DNA of 64,000 nt from CAVSRC01 sp963743015 (GCA_963743015.1 CAVUOD010000018.1:62001-126000), one strand, 5' to 3'; shown: positions 1 through 8,781, counted from the stretch's first letter. A program made the numbers and translations. Notes: generated from the sequence alone by a model not told the origin.

Positions 1-43
1 AATGCAGGCCTTGTTTGGGTCTTCTCGGGGTGCTTTCCGCCTG

Positions 44-739
44 ATGCCGATTCTCCATCACCACCCGCTTTCGGCCGGTTCGCGCTTTGTACGCCTGCTC
101 CTGGCGGAATTCGGCGAGACGCCGACGCTCGTCGAGGAGCACCCGTGGGAGCGTAGCGAAGCGCTGCTCAAGCTCAACCCGGCCGGCACCGTGCCGGTGC
201 TGATCGACGACGACGAGACCGCGGTCTCCGGCGCCGTGGTGATCGGCGAATATCTGAACGAGACGCGCGGGGCGCGGCTGGGCGAGATCACGCCGCTGAT
301 GCCGGCCGCACCCGCCGAGCGCGCCGAGGCCCGCCGTCTGGTCGACTGGTACCTGACCAAGATGGAAGCCGAGGTCACCAGCTATCTGGTGACCGAGAAG
401 GTCTACAAGCGGCGGATGGCGGTGACCGACGGCGGCGGCCCGCCCGACGCCGCGGCGATCCGCGCGGCGCGCGCCAATATCCGCTACCACCTCGGCTATA
501 TCGCCTATCTGACGGCGCGGCGGAACTGCCTCGCCGGGCGCGACATCACCTTCGCCGACATGGCCGCGGGAGCGGCCTTCTCCGTGGTCGACTATCTCGG
601 CGAAGTGCCGTGGGAGGAGGAGGCCGGGGCGAAAGCCTGGTATGCGCGGGTCAAATCGCGGCCCTCGTTCCGCGCCATCCTCGCCGACCAGGTGCGCGGC
701 ATGCCGGCCGCCGCGCATTACGCCGACCTGGATTTCTAG
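44..739 (+). CDS. Glutathione S-transferase family protein
   Basis: A 231-residue protein with the two-domain plan of cytosolic glutathione S-transferases. Residues 1-80 look like the thioredoxin-fold domain, with NPAGTVPVL (45-53) carrying the cis-proline motif that binds the glutathione backbone, followed by a strand and the helix SGAVVIGEYL. The rest is the all-helical C-terminal domain, including ITFADMAAG, the usual folding signature. I start it at the ATG at 44, because family members begin directly with the first strand (MPILHHHPLSAGSRF). An in-frame ATG at position 2 would add 14 untypical residues. The substrate cannot be told from sequence. It is transcribed towards the DoxX gene and their ends do not overlap. 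Confidence 0.85.
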   Translation: MPILHHHPLSAGSRFVRLLLAEFGETPTLVEEHPWERSEALLKLNPAGTVPVLIDDDETAVSGAVVIGEYLNETRGARLGEITPLMPAAPAERAEARRLVDWYLTKMEAEVTSYLVTEKVYKRRMAVTDGGGPPDAAAIRAARANIRYHLGYIAYLTARRNCLAGRDITFADMAAGAAFSVVDYLGEVPWEEEAGAKAWYARVKSRPSFRAILADQVRGMPAAAHYADLDF

Positions 740-755
740 AGGCCACAATCTGCGC

Positions 756-1182
756 TCACGATTTCACTGTCGCGGCGGCCGAAAGGCTGCCGGTCGCGCG
801 CCAATGGTCGAGGCTCCACGGGCCGGCGCCGGCTGTGACGAAATAGAGGTAGATGAAGCAGAACAGGATCGATCGTGTTGCCATGGTTGATGACCGGGAA
901 GAAGGATTGCGGGGCGGAGAACATGAAATAGGCAACGGCCATCTCGCCGGCGAAGATGAAGGCTACCGGCCGTGTGAACAGCCCGATGACGAGCAGTACG
1001 CCGCCGACGACTTCCATCACGCCGGCCACGCCGAAGAGCGAGAACAGCGACGGGTGGAAATGGGACGGCGGGAAACCGAACAGCTTCATCGTGCCTTCCT
1101 CGAGGTAGAGTAGCGCCGTCATGATGCGCAGCATCGACAGCGCATAGGGCCGCCAGGGCGAGAAGAACGCCTCGAAGTTCAT
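756..1182 (-). pseudogene. DoxX family membrane protein, frameshifted
   Basis: A small DoxX-type integral membrane protein with about four hydrophobic helices. Residues from MNFEAFFSPWRP through the MTALLYLEEGTMKLFG segment and the helices GVMEVVGGVLLVIGLF and FIFAGEMAVAYFMF read in one frame. After the conserved FFPVINHGN the frame breaks at about 865-878, in the run GATCGATC. The expected end, ILFCFIYLYFVTAGAGPWSL and onward to a stop at 756-758, continues in another frame. The gene length of 427 bases fits a single extra base. Unbroken, it would be about 141 residues. The family includes quinone-linked and stress-related proteins of uncertain function. The break may be a sequencing indel. 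Confidence 0.7.
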
Positions 1183-1302
1183 GCAGGGATTTCCTGAATT
1201 CGGTGGTGTCGCGGCGATGCCGCATGGGACGCGGGCGATAAATAGATGCCCCGGCGCGAGCCGTCGTTCACGCAGCGATGACAATGCCGTGAGGTGGACG
1301 GC

Positions 1303-1803
1303 CTAGCCGGAATAAAAGGCGGTCATGCGGGCGGCAATTTCCGCCGGATCGGTGCCGACGCTGTTCCAGCGCGAATAGTCCTCGTGGAGCTGGGCGAGTT
1401 GGGCGTGGCGGTCCCTGACCATGTCGGCGAACTGCCGGCAGAGGTGCGGCGCTTTGGCGAGGATCGGCTGCAGCGCCGCCTTGGGCGTCTCCAGCGCCAC
1501 CACCTTGCCGCGTGCCGTGACCGTTGCCGTGCGCGGCTCGCCGGTGAGCAGCGACATCTCGCCGACGTAATCGTCGGGACCGAGCTCGGCCACCTTCTGT
1601 TCGCCGCCGGGCTCATGCACCGAGACGACGACCTTGCCCGAGACGATGGTGAACATGGAGGTGCCCGACTCGCCCTGGCGCATCAACACGGCGCCGCGCG
1701 GAAAGACCACCCGCCGCGAGGCCGCGTGGAGAGCATCGATGGCGGCCGCATCGAGAACCGCATTGAAGAAGTTCGTTCCGCCCAGTTCGCCGTCGTCGCT
1801 CAT
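1303..1803 (-). CDS. Cyclic nucleotide-binding domain protein
   Basis: A 166-residue soluble protein made almost entirely of one CRP-type cyclic-nucleotide-binding domain. The beta-roll runs from about residue 34 to 105. The phosphate-binding cassette is GEMSLLTGEPRTATV (81-95), with the Gly-Glu and Arg-Thr pairs that hold the ribose phosphate. There is no helix-turn-helix after the roll, only a charged helical tail, so it is not a CRP/FNR transcription factor. It is more likely a free-standing sensor or partner subunit. It lies 48 bases downstream of the dihydrofolate-reductase-like gene on the same strand. Confidence 0.85.
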   Translation of the reverse strand: MSDDGELGGTNFFNAVLDAAAIDALHAASRRVVFPRGAVLMRQGESGTSMFTIVSGKVVVSVHEPGGEQKVAELGPDDYVGEMSLLTGEPRTATVTARGKVVALETPKAALQPILAKAPHLCRQFADMVRDRHAQLAQLHEDYSRWNSVGTDPAEIAARMTAFYSG

Positions 1804-1851
1804 CGTCGTTCCTCCTTACCCGCCGCACTGTGTTGGGCGGTAGGCTCCGGG

Positions 1852-2467
1852 TCAAGCGGGCACTGCTCCAGAGGGCCGGCAGCGCCATCGGGCGAGCGTC
1901 ACATGCGCTGTCGAATCAAGGACTTCCGTCTCGTCCGCAAGCAGACCATGGGCGGCCAGCACGGCTTCGGCGGGGCGGCCGTCGGCAAGGCTGGAGAAGA
2001 TCGGAATGCCGCCCGGAATGCGCACGGTTTCGGCGCGCGCCAGATGGAATTCGTCGAATCCAAGGGCAAGGAACAGGTCGAAGACGCGCCTTCCGCCGGG
2101 CACGGCGACGATGCCGCCGCCGGGCGCGGCGCGGTGCAAGGCGTCCTCCAGCGGCGCATCCGCCGGGTTCCACCACCAGGCATCGGCGCGGCGCTCGACG
2201 CCACTGGGCCGACGAGGAGAGAACGAGGCGGTTGCGGCCCCTGGCATTGGGATTGGCCTCATGGCCGAGGCGGCCAAGAACCGTGACCGCCGCTTCGTCC
2301 AGCGCAGCTTGAAAGCGCAGCCAGTCGGCCTGGTTGCGCAGCGACTGCGGCGTCAGGCCGTCAGGGCCGGCGATCATGTCGTCGGCCGAGACGATGGCGT
2401 GACCGTGGACGCGCCAGGGGCCGATCACCGGGTTCGCTCCTTCGCCTCGAAAATGCCGTGCGGCCAA
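1852..2467 (-). pseudogene. Dihydrofolate reductase / RibD C-terminal-like protein, frameshifted
   Basis: The product resembles the RibD C-terminal or dihydrofolate-reductase fold family. The first part (HGHAIVSADDMIAGPDGLTP onward, ending NRLVLSSSA) reads in one frame from the ATG at 2467. The second part (SGVERRADAWWWNPADAP, then GGGIVAVPGGRRVFDLFLAL to the end) reads in another. They join at a GGG run at about 2206-2208. The total of 616 bases is one base over a multiple of three, which fits a single inserted base. Repaired, it would be about 204 residues. It could act in pteridine or flavin reduction, but the substrate is unknown. The start is the only good ATG ahead of the conserved first strand. 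Confidence 0.6.
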
Positions 2468-2602
2468 CCTATCTGATGTGCGTCACGGCGATATCGACGA
2501 TCTCTCATGACCTGACCCCGTTCCTCTCTCCGACCCGACCGGCGCCACAGGCGAGGTGCGTCCCGCATCCGCCCGGGCGCCGCGAGCGACAAGGAGAGAG
2601 CG

Positions 2603-2801
2603 ATGGCGGACACGCCTGACCAATCCGCATATGACGAAGACAAGCGGCGGCGACGCCGGCCGCTGGACCCGCAAGGCCCGCTTCGCCAGGGCGATGGCAC
2701 GGGCCGAACTCGGCCGCGCCTATTGGGGCGAAGGGGCGGAAGAGGACTTCCGCGAAGCGAAAATGCGGAAGCCGCCAAGACCCAACGGCAAGAAAGGCTG
2801 A
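2603..2801 (+). pseudogene. Small hypothetical gene, apparent frameshift
   Basis: A strong ribosome binding site (AAGGAGAG, about 2590-2597) sits six bases before the ATG at 2603, and MADTPDQSAYDEDK follows. Within the CGGCGG stretch at about 2644-2652 the good coding frame changes. GGDAGRWTRKARFARAMARA and the rest, to a TGA at 2799-2801, read one base later and have the strong third-position GC of neighbouring genes. The 199-base length fits one extra base, and repaired it would be about 65 residues. An alternative intact call is 2631-2801 (56 residues), but that start has no ribosome binding site. I do not recognise a family. The gene lies between the convergent end of pheT and the dihydrofolate-reductase-like gene. 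Confidence 0.45.
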
Positions 2802-2837
2802 AAGCGTCGAGGGGCCGGCGACGGCCCCTCCCCTTCG

Positions 2838-5261
2838 TCACTTGCGCAGTTCGCCGCCGGTCGCCTTGGTGACTTCGGCGACGATCCTGGTCGACACCGC
2901 CTCGATGTCCTGGTCGGTCAGCGTGCGATCGCTCGGCTGCAGGATCACCTCGATGGCAATCGACTTCTTCCCCTCGCCGAGTGCCGCGCCTTCGAACAGG
3001 TCGAAGACCGAGACGCCGGAAATCAGCTTGCGGTCGGCGCCTTGCGCGGCGCGCACGATCTTGGCCGCGGTCACCGCATGGTCGACGACGAAGGCGAAGT
3101 CGCGCCTGACCGGCTGGAAGTCGGACAGCTTGAGCACCGGCTTGGTCCTGGTCGGCTTGTGGCGCGGCGCCGGCAGTGCCTCGAGGATCAGCTCGAAGCC
3201 GGCCAACGGCCCTTCCGCGTCGAGCAGCTCGAGCACCTTCGGGTGGAACTCGCCGAAGTTGCCGATGACGGTCTTCGGTCCCTGGCGGATCGTGCCGGAG
3301 CGGCCCGGGTGATACCAGGCCGGCGCTTCCGCCGTGATCTGCACCTTGTCGGCGGTGAGGCCAAGCGCATCGAGCAGGGCCAGAGCATCGGCCTTGGCAT
3401 CGAAGACGGAGACCGGCACGGCCTTGGCCGACCAGTGACGGCCGCTGCCGGCGACGCCGGCGGTACCGCGCCTGATGCCGGCAGCGCCGGTGAACTGATC
3501 CTCCGGCCGGTCGCCGCGATAGGTCTGGCCGACCTCGAAGAGCGCGAGATCGGCGGAGCCGCGATCGGCATTGCGCTGCGCCGCAGCGACGAGGCCGGGG
3601 AGAAGGCTCGGCCGCATGTCCGACATGTCGGGGGAGATCGGATTGGCGAGTACCAGAGCGTCGTCGCCGCCGCCGAAGGCAAGCGCGCGGTCGTGGGCGA
3701 TAAAGGACCAGGTGACCGCCTCGACCAGGCCGCGCGCGGCCAGTGCCCGCTTGGCCCGGCGGGTGCGGGTCTGGATGAGGGTCAAGAGCGGCTGCAGGGC
3801 GCCGGGGTCGCGGGAGAGCGGCGCCGGCGGCACGCGGTCGACACCGATGATGCGCACCACCTCCTCGACCAGGTCGGCCTTGATGGTGGTCGCCGGGCGC
3901 CAGCTCGGCACGGTGACGGAGAGCGTGCCCTCGGTCTTGTGAGGCTTCACCATGAAGCCGAGCGCGGTCAGGATGTCGTTCACCTCGGCCATGGACGGAT
4001 CGATGCCGCCGAGGCGCTTGACCTCGCCGATCGGGAACTCGATGACATTGACCGGCTGGGGAATTTCGCCGGCAAGGGTGACCTCGCTGGGCGTGCCGCC
4101 GCACAGATCCATGACCATCCGGGTGGCGAGTTCGAGGCCGGGCATGTTGAAGGCCGGGTCGATGCCGCGCTCGTTGCGGTAGCGGGCGTCGGTGTTGATG
4201 CCGAGCTTGCGGCCGGTCTGGGCGATGTTGAGCGGCTCCCACAGGGCCGCCTCGATGAGCACGTCGGTGGTCGTCTCCGAGCAGCCGGAGATCTCGCCGC
4301 CGATGACGCCGGCAAGCGATTCGACGCCGTTGTCGTCGGCGATCACGCACATGGTCGAATCGAGCGCATAGGTGCGGCCATCGAGGGCCAGCAGCTCTTC
4401 GCCCTCGTGGCCGCGGCGGACGACGAGATCGCCCTTGACCTTGGCCGCGTCGAAGACGTGCAGCGGGCGATTGCGGTCGTAGGTGATGAAATTGGTGATA
4501 TCGACCAGGGCGTTGATGGGGCGCAGGCCGATGGCGCGCAGACGTTTCTGCAGCCAGGCCGGCGACGGCCCGTTCTTCACCCCGCGAACGAGACGCAAGC
4601 CGAAGGCGAGGCCGAGCGGCGGCGTGTCGCCGAAATCGAACGTCACCTTGACCGGGCAGGGCCCATCGCCCTTCACCGGCACCACCGGCCGCTCGATGAG
4701 GTAGCCGATGCCGGCGGCGGACAGATCGCGGGCGATGCCGCCGACCCCCAGCGCATCCGGCCGGTTGGGCGAGACGGCAACGTCGATCACCGGATCGTCG
4801 AGGCCGGCATAGACGGCATAGGGCTGGCCGACAGGCGCATCCTCGGGCAGGTCGACGATGCCTTCGTGATCGTCGGAGACGCCCAGCTCGCGCTCCGACA
4901 AGAGCATGCCGTTCGATTCGACGCCGCGGATGACGCCCTTCTCAAGCTGCACGCCGGTGCCGGGAATATAGGTGCCGGCCGGCGCGAAGACGCCGGTCAT
5001 GCCGGCGCGGGCATTGGGAGCGCCGCAGACCACCTGGATCTTCGAACCGTCGCCGGGATCGACGACGCAGACGCGCAGGCGATCGGCATTGGGATGCTTC
5101 TCGGCGGAGAGCACCCTGGCCAGGTGGAAAGCCGCGTACTGGTCGGCCGGGTCGTGGACCGACTCGACCTCGAGCCCGATCATGGTGAGCTTGTCGACGA
5201 TGCCGGGAAGCGTCACCGCCGTATCGAGATGCTCCTTGAGCCAGGAGAGGGTGAACTTCAT
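2838..5261 (-). CDS. pheT: Phenylalanyl-tRNA synthetase beta chain
   Basis: An 807-residue beta subunit of the alpha2-beta2 enzyme that charges tRNA-Phe. It opens with MKFTLSWLKEHLD, followed by the EMAP-like tRNA-binding domain (AEKHPNADRLRVCVVD, about 55-70). The B3/B4 editing region and B5 domain follow. A C-terminal anticodon-binding fold is recognisable from SDFQPVRRDFAFVVD. The length is normal for bacterial PheT. The start ATG at 5261 overlaps the pheS stop by four bases (ATGA), so the two genes are translationally coupled. Any longer reading upstream of this ATG is a shadow over pheS. Confidence 0.97.
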   Translation of the reverse strand: MKFTLSWLKEHLDTAVTLPGIVDKLTMIGLEVESVHDPADQYAAFHLARVLSAEKHPNADRLRVCVVDPGDGSKIQVVCGAPNARAGMTGVFAPAGTYIPGTGVQLEKGVIRGVESNGMLLSERELGVSDDHEGIVDLPEDAPVGQPYAVYAGLDDPVIDVAVSPNRPDALGVGGIARDLSAAGIGYLIERPVVPVKGDGPCPVKVTFDFGDTPPLGLAFGLRLVRGVKNGPSPAWLQKRLRAIGLRPINALVDITNFITYDRNRPLHVFDAAKVKGDLVVRRGHEGEELLALDGRTYALDSTMCVIADDNGVESLAGVIGGEISGCSETTTDVLIEAALWEPLNIAQTGRKLGINTDARYRNERGIDPAFNMPGLELATRMVMDLCGGTPSEVTLAGEIPQPVNVIEFPIGEVKRLGGIDPSMAEVNDILTALGFMVKPHKTEGTLSVTVPSWRPATTIKADLVEEVVRIIGVDRVPPAPLSRDPGALQPLLTLIQTRTRRAKRALAARGLVEAVTWSFIAHDRALAFGGGDDALVLANPISPDMSDMRPSLLPGLVAAAQRNADRGSADLALFEVGQTYRGDRPEDQFTGAAGIRRGTAGVAGSGRHWSAKAVPVSVFDAKADALALLDALGLTADKVQITAEAPAWYHPGRSGTIRQGPKTVIGNFGEFHPKVLELLDAEGPLAGFELILEALPAPRHKPTRTKPVLKLSDFQPVRRDFAFVVDHAVTAAKIVRAAQGADRKLISGVSVFDLFEGAALGEGKKSIAIEVILQPSDRTLTDQDIEAVSTRIVAEVTKATGGELRK

Positions 5262-6352
5262 GACGACAGCCCTCCGGCCAGCGACGGCAGGTCGAGCGGA
5301 CGGAAGCCGTAATGGTTCAGCCAGCGCACGTCGGCGTCGAAGAAGGCGCGCAGATCCGGCATGCCGTATTTGAGCATGGCGATGCGGTCGATCCCCATGC
5401 CCCAGGCGAAGCCCTGATACTTGTCGGGATCGTGGCCGCCGGCGCGCAGGACGTTGGGGTGGACCATGCCGCAGCCGAGGATCTCCAGCCAGTCGTCGCC
5501 CTCGCCGAAGCGGATCTCGTTGCCCTCGCGGCGGCAGCGGATATCCACCTCCATGGAGGGGCTGGTGAAGGGGAAGAAGCTCGGACGGAAGCGCATCTGG
5601 ACCTGCTTCACCTCGAAGAAGGCGCGGCAGAACTCCTCCAGCACCCATTTCAGGTGGCCGATGTGGCTTTCCTCGTCGATGACCAGACCCTCGATCTGAT
5701 GGAACATCGGCGTGTGGGTCTGGTCTGAATCGAATCGGTAGGTGCGCCCCGGCGCGACCACGCGGATCGGCGGCTGCATCACCTCCATGGCACGGATCTG
5801 CACCGGCGAGGTATGGGTCCTGAGCACCATGCGCTCGCCGTCGGGCTTCTCATGCAGGAAGAAGGTGTCGTGCATCTCGCGGGCGGGATGGCCTTCGGGG
5901 AAATTGAGCGCGGTGAAATTGTAGTAGTCGGTCTCGATATCGGGCCCCTCGGCGATGATGAAGCCGAGATCGGCGAAGATGGCGGTGATCTCGTCGATGA
6001 CCTGGCTGACCGGATGGATGCGGCCCGCTTCCAGCGCCTGGACGCGCACGGGAAGCGTCACATCGACCGCCTCTGCGGCCAGCCGGCGGACGAGGTCCTG
6101 TTCCTTGAGGACGACGCGACGGGCGGCCAGCGCCTCGCCGACCCGGTCCTTGAGGCCGTTCAGCGCCGGCCCCATGACCTTGCGCTCGTCCGGCGACATG
6201 GCGCCGAGGCCCTTCATCAGTTCGGAAACGCGGCCCTTCTTGCCAAGTGCGGCGACGCGCTCGGCCTCCAGCGCCGCTTCATCGCCGGCTTTGGCAATGC
6301 GCACGGCAATGTCGCGCTCGAGCGCGACGATATCGGCTTCGGTTGTGGTCAT
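5258..6352 (-). CDS. pheS: Phenylalanyl-tRNA synthetase alpha chain
   Basis: A 364-residue catalytic alpha subunit of phenylalanyl-tRNA synthetase. The N-terminal coiled coil (ADIVALERDIAVRIAKAGDE and on) contacts tRNA. The class II core contains motif 2 (RTHTSPVQIRAMEV with YRFDSDQTHTPMFHQIEG) and motif 3 (GMGIDRIAMLKYGMPDLR). I chose the ATG at 6352 (MTTTEADIVAL), because the next upstream ATG adds 21 residues not seen in the family. The gene follows rplT after 138 bases that contain a terminator-like hairpin, and it overlaps pheT by four bases. Confidence 0.97.
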   Translation of the reverse strand: MTTTEADIVALERDIAVRIAKAGDEAALEAERVAALGKKGRVSELMKGLGAMSPDERKVMGPALNGLKDRVGEALAARRVVLKEQDLVRRLAAEAVDVTLPVRVQALEAGRIHPVSQVIDEITAIFADLGFIIAEGPDIETDYYNFTALNFPEGHPAREMHDTFFLHEKPDGERMVLRTHTSPVQIRAMEVMQPPIRVVAPGRTYRFDSDQTHTPMFHQIEGLVIDEESHIGHLKWVLEEFCRAFFEVKQVQMRFRPSFFPFTSPSMEVDIRCRREGNEIRFGEGDDWLEILGCGMVHPNVLRAGGHDPDKYQGFAWGMGIDRIAMLKYGMPDLRAFFDADVRWLNHYGFRPLDLPSLAGGLSS

Positions 6353-6394
6353 TTCGGCATCCGCCCAGACCCTTGCTCGGGTCACGCTTTCAAC

Positions 6395-6424
6395 AAAAAA
6401 CCGGGCAGAGGACAAGCCGCCCAG
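6395..6424 (-). terminator. Hairpin plus T-run between rplT and pheS
   Basis: Read on the minus strand, a six-pair stem (CTGGGC with GCCCGG, one G-T pair) encloses a 12-base loop and is followed at once by TTTTTT. It ends 43 bases before the pheS start codon. It could end the infC-rpmI-rplT transcript or act as an attenuator for pheST. I see no phenylalanine-rich leader peptide, so attenuation is only a possibility. Confidence 0.55.
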
Positions 6425-6490
6425 CGGACAGTCGGCCGCCGGGGAAGAACCGGCGACCGGACTGGCAAGACGCCGTTCGGGGAGAGATCG

Positions 6491-6850
6491 TCAGGCGGCC
6501 AGAGCGCCTGCCGCCTTGTCCACCAGCGTCTTGAACGAGGCCGGCTCGCTCACGGCAAGCTCGGCCAGGACCTTGCGGTCGATCTCGACCCCGGCCTTGC
6601 CGAGGCCGTCGATAAATCGACCATAGGTGAGCCCGTGCTCGCGGACGGCGGCGTTGATGCGCTGGATCCACAGGGCGCGGAAGGAGCGCTTGCGATTCTT
6701 GCGATCGCGATAGGCGTACTGCCCGGCCTTGTCGACGGCGGCCTTGGCGGTGCGGATGGTGTTCTTGCGGCGGCCGTAGAAGCCTTTGGCTCGGCTCAGG
6801 ACCTTCTTGTGCTTGGCGTGCGATGTGACGCCGCGCTTTACTCGCGACAT
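6491..6850 (-). CDS. rplT: 50S ribosomal protein L20
   Basis: A 119-residue ribosomal protein L20, which binds 23S rRNA early in assembly of the large subunit. The N-terminal half is very basic (SRVKRGVTSHAKHKKVLSRA, then GFYGRRKNTIRTAKAAVDKA). The globular C-terminal half carries WIQRINAAVREHGLTYGRFI. Length and sequence are typical. It is the last gene of infC-rpmI-rplT, 29 bases after rpmI. In many bacteria L20 represses this operon by binding its leader RNA. I cannot see a specific L20 site here. Confidence 0.97.
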   Translation of the reverse strand: MSRVKRGVTSHAKHKKVLSRAKGFYGRRKNTIRTAKAAVDKAGQYAYRDRKNRKRSFRALWIQRINAAVREHGLTYGRFIDGLGKAGVEIDRKVLAELAVSEPASFKTLVDKAAGALAA

Positions 6851-6879
6851 GGGGGTAGCTCCTTGACGGGTCTCAGGGC

Positions 6880-7080
6880 TTAAGCGTTGGGGAGAAAGTA
6901 CTTTTTGACGTTCTCGCCGTCGGTCTTGAACATGACGCGGGTGCCGCGCAGGTTTCTGATCTGCTTGTTGGTCCGCTTGATCATGCCGTGACGCTTGCCC
7001 ATCTGGCCGTGGATTACCTTGCCGGTCGCAGAGAGCTTGAAGCGCTTCTTGGCGCCGCTCTTGGTCTTCAGTTTGGGCAT
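6880..7080 (-). CDS. rpmI: 50S ribosomal protein L35
   Basis: A 66-residue ribosomal protein L35 starting MPKLKTKSGAKKRFKLSATG and ending in the typical KKYFLPNA. Its basic residues and HGMIKRTNKQIRNLRGT fit the family throughout. The ATG at 7080 is preferred over an ATG 63 bases upstream, because all L35 proteins begin MPK(L/M)KT. It lies between infC and rplT in the standard order. Confidence 0.96.
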   Translation of the reverse strand: MPKLKTKSGAKKRFKLSATGKVIHGQMGKRHGMIKRTNKQIRNLRGTRVMFKTDGENVKKYFLPNA

Positions 7081-7305
7081 TTTGCTTCCTTCGATACTGG
7101 AGGACTGCTCTTCACTGGGGAGCATTCGGCGCCGCCACGGCATGCCCTTTCAGGCCGGGCGGCGCGAAACCGCGGGGTTATAGCGGTGCGGGGTGCGGTG
7201 CACAAGGGCATCGCACACCCTGCCGGGATCGCTGTTTTGCTGAGCTCACGGTCCCCGCCGCGGCGAGGATCTGCGGCGCGCTTCACGCGGCGCGCGGGCG
7301 CGGCA

Positions 7306-7842
7306 TCAGCGCGGCGCCAGCACCATCATCATCTGGCGACCTTCCAGCCGCGGCTCGGCCTCGACCTTGGCGAAATCGGCAGTCTCCTCGCGCACGCGGG
7401 CGAGCAGACGGGCGCCAATATCCTGGTGGGCCATTTCGCGGCCACGGAAACGCAGCGTCACCTTGACCTTGTCGCCTTCCTCGAAGAAGCGCTTGATCGC
7501 CCGCATCTTCACCTCGTAATCGTGGGTGTCGATGTTGGGACGCATCTTGATCTCCTTGATCTCGATGGTCTTCTGGCGCTTGCGCGCCTCGGCGGCTTTC
7601 TTCTGGGCCTGGAACTTGTACCGTCCGTAGTCGAGGATCTTGGCGACGGGCGGCGCGGAATTGGGGGCGATCTCGACGAGGTCCATCCCGGCTTCCTGAG
7701 CCATCTCCAGCGCCCGCTGGATGGGGACGACGCCGTGGTTCTCGCCTTCGTTGTCGATCAGCTGGACCTCGGGGACGCGGATTTCGTCGTTGGTCCGGGG
7801 ACCGTCCTTGGTCGGCGCGGGGGCTTTGAAAGGTCGGCGAAT
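7306..7842 (-). CDS. infC: Translation initiation factor IF-3, ATT start codon
   Basis: A 178-residue IF-3, which keeps 30S subunits free and proofreads the start codon. The coding sequence reads without a break from an ATT at 7840-7842. The N-terminal segment is IRRPFKAPAP, TNDEIRVPEV, then LIDNEGENHGVVPIQRALEM. An AGAGGAGA ribosome binding site lies about nine bases upstream of the ATT. The first in-frame ATG, at 7704, would delete 46 conserved residues. A rare ATT or AUA start is the hallmark of infC, where IF-3 rejects its own start codon and so regulates itself. C-terminal motifs include KEIKMRPNIDTHDYEVK and RFRGREMAH. Confidence 0.95.
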   Translation of the reverse strand: MRRPFKAPAPTKDGPRTNDEIRVPEVQLIDNEGENHGVVPIQRALEMAQEAGMDLVEIAPNSAPPVAKILDYGRYKFQAQKKAAEARKRQKTIEIKEIKMRPNIDTHDYEVKMRAIKRFFEEGDKVKVTLRFRGREMAHQDIGARLLARVREETADFAKVEAEPRLEGRQMMMVLAPR

Positions 7843-7971
7843 GACAGCAGTCTCCTCTGTTGATGCAATAGATCGGCGGTGCGCGGGAGGCTGTCAGAGA
7901 CCGTCCCGAACGAAACAGGAATCGGACAAGCGGCCGGGGAAGTCAACGGGCTGGCGGCGCGGAGAAGGACA

Positions 7972-8781
7972 ATGAACGAAACGGCGCTTGAAATGGTGCT
8001 TATCGGCAACGACGACAAGGCCGGCGGAGGAGCTCGCGAGATCGCCGTGCGCCACCGCCCCGGCGGAGCGCCGGGCCTGTTCTGGCTGGGCGGTTTCCGC
8101 TCCGACATGGAGGGCAGCAAGGCGAGCGCCGTGGACGGCTTTGCGGCGCGGCGCGGGCTCGCCTGCACCCGCTTCGACTATTCCGGCCACGGCCGCTCCG
8201 GCGGGCGCTTCGAGGACGGCACGATCTCGCGCTGGCTGGCGGAGGCGGAAGGCGTGTTCCGGCGGTTCGCGCGAAGCCCGGCGATCGTCATCGGCTCGTC
8301 GATGGGCGGCTGGATCGCACTCCTGCTGGCCGCGCGATTAGCCGGCTCAGGAAACCTGGCCGGGCTGGTGCTGATCGCGCCGGCGGTCGACATGACTGCC
8401 AAGCTGATATGGGACAAGATGGACGCGGCGGCACGGCAGGAACTGGAAACCGCCGGTGTCTTCCAGGTGCCCAGCGACTATTCCGACGAGCCCTATCCGA
8501 TCATGCGCGGGCTGATCGAGGACGGCAGGGCGCATCTTTTCGGCGACGGGCTGATCGAGACCGGCTGTCCGGTCCACATCCTGCAGGGCACGGAGGATAC
8601 CGACGTGCCGTGGACGACCGCCACCGATCTGGTGACCCATTTCGCCTCCGACGACGCGGTGCTCACTCTGGTCAAGGGCGCCGACCACCGCATGTCGCGG
8701 CCGCAAGACCTCGCCCGGCTGGAATCGGCGATCGACGGACTGATCGCGGAAACCGGAGGCGCCCGCGATACGAAGCCTTAA
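7972..8781 (+). CDS. Alpha/beta hydrolase
   Basis: A 269-residue alpha/beta hydrolase. The nucleophile elbow GSSMGGW puts the catalytic serine at 110. The acid is probably Asp209 in QGTEDTDVPW and the histidine is His239 in KGADHRMSR. The oxyanion-hole loop is the LGGFRSDMEG segment (39-48). The overall pattern resembles small acyl-protein thioesterase or ABHD10-like enzymes, and the substrate is not evident. I start at the ATG at 7972 behind GGAGAAGGA. A further-upstream ATG would add 31 residues that overlap the infC promoter region. The gene diverges from infC. Confidence 0.9.
   Translation: MNETALEMVLIGNDDKAGGGAREIAVRHRPGGAPGLFWLGGFRSDMEGSKASAVDGFAARRGLACTRFDYSGHGRSGGRFEDGTISRWLAEAEGVFRRFARSPAIVIGSSMGGWIALLLAARLAGSGNLAGLVLIAPAVDMTAKLIWDKMDAAARQELETAGVFQVPSDYSDEPYPIMRGLIEDGRAHLFGDGLIETGCPVHILQGTEDTDVPWTTATDLVTHFASDDAVLTLVKGADHRMSRPQDLARLESAIDGLIAETGGARDTKP

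Noticed and set aside
3042..5312. Very long plus-strand ORF over pheT
   Set aside because: It is antisense to the well-conserved pheT, with no family resemblance and the His/Asp/Gly-rich composition typical of mirror ORFs in GC-rich DNA. The same applies to long plus-strand ORFs over polA, infB, nusA and pnp.
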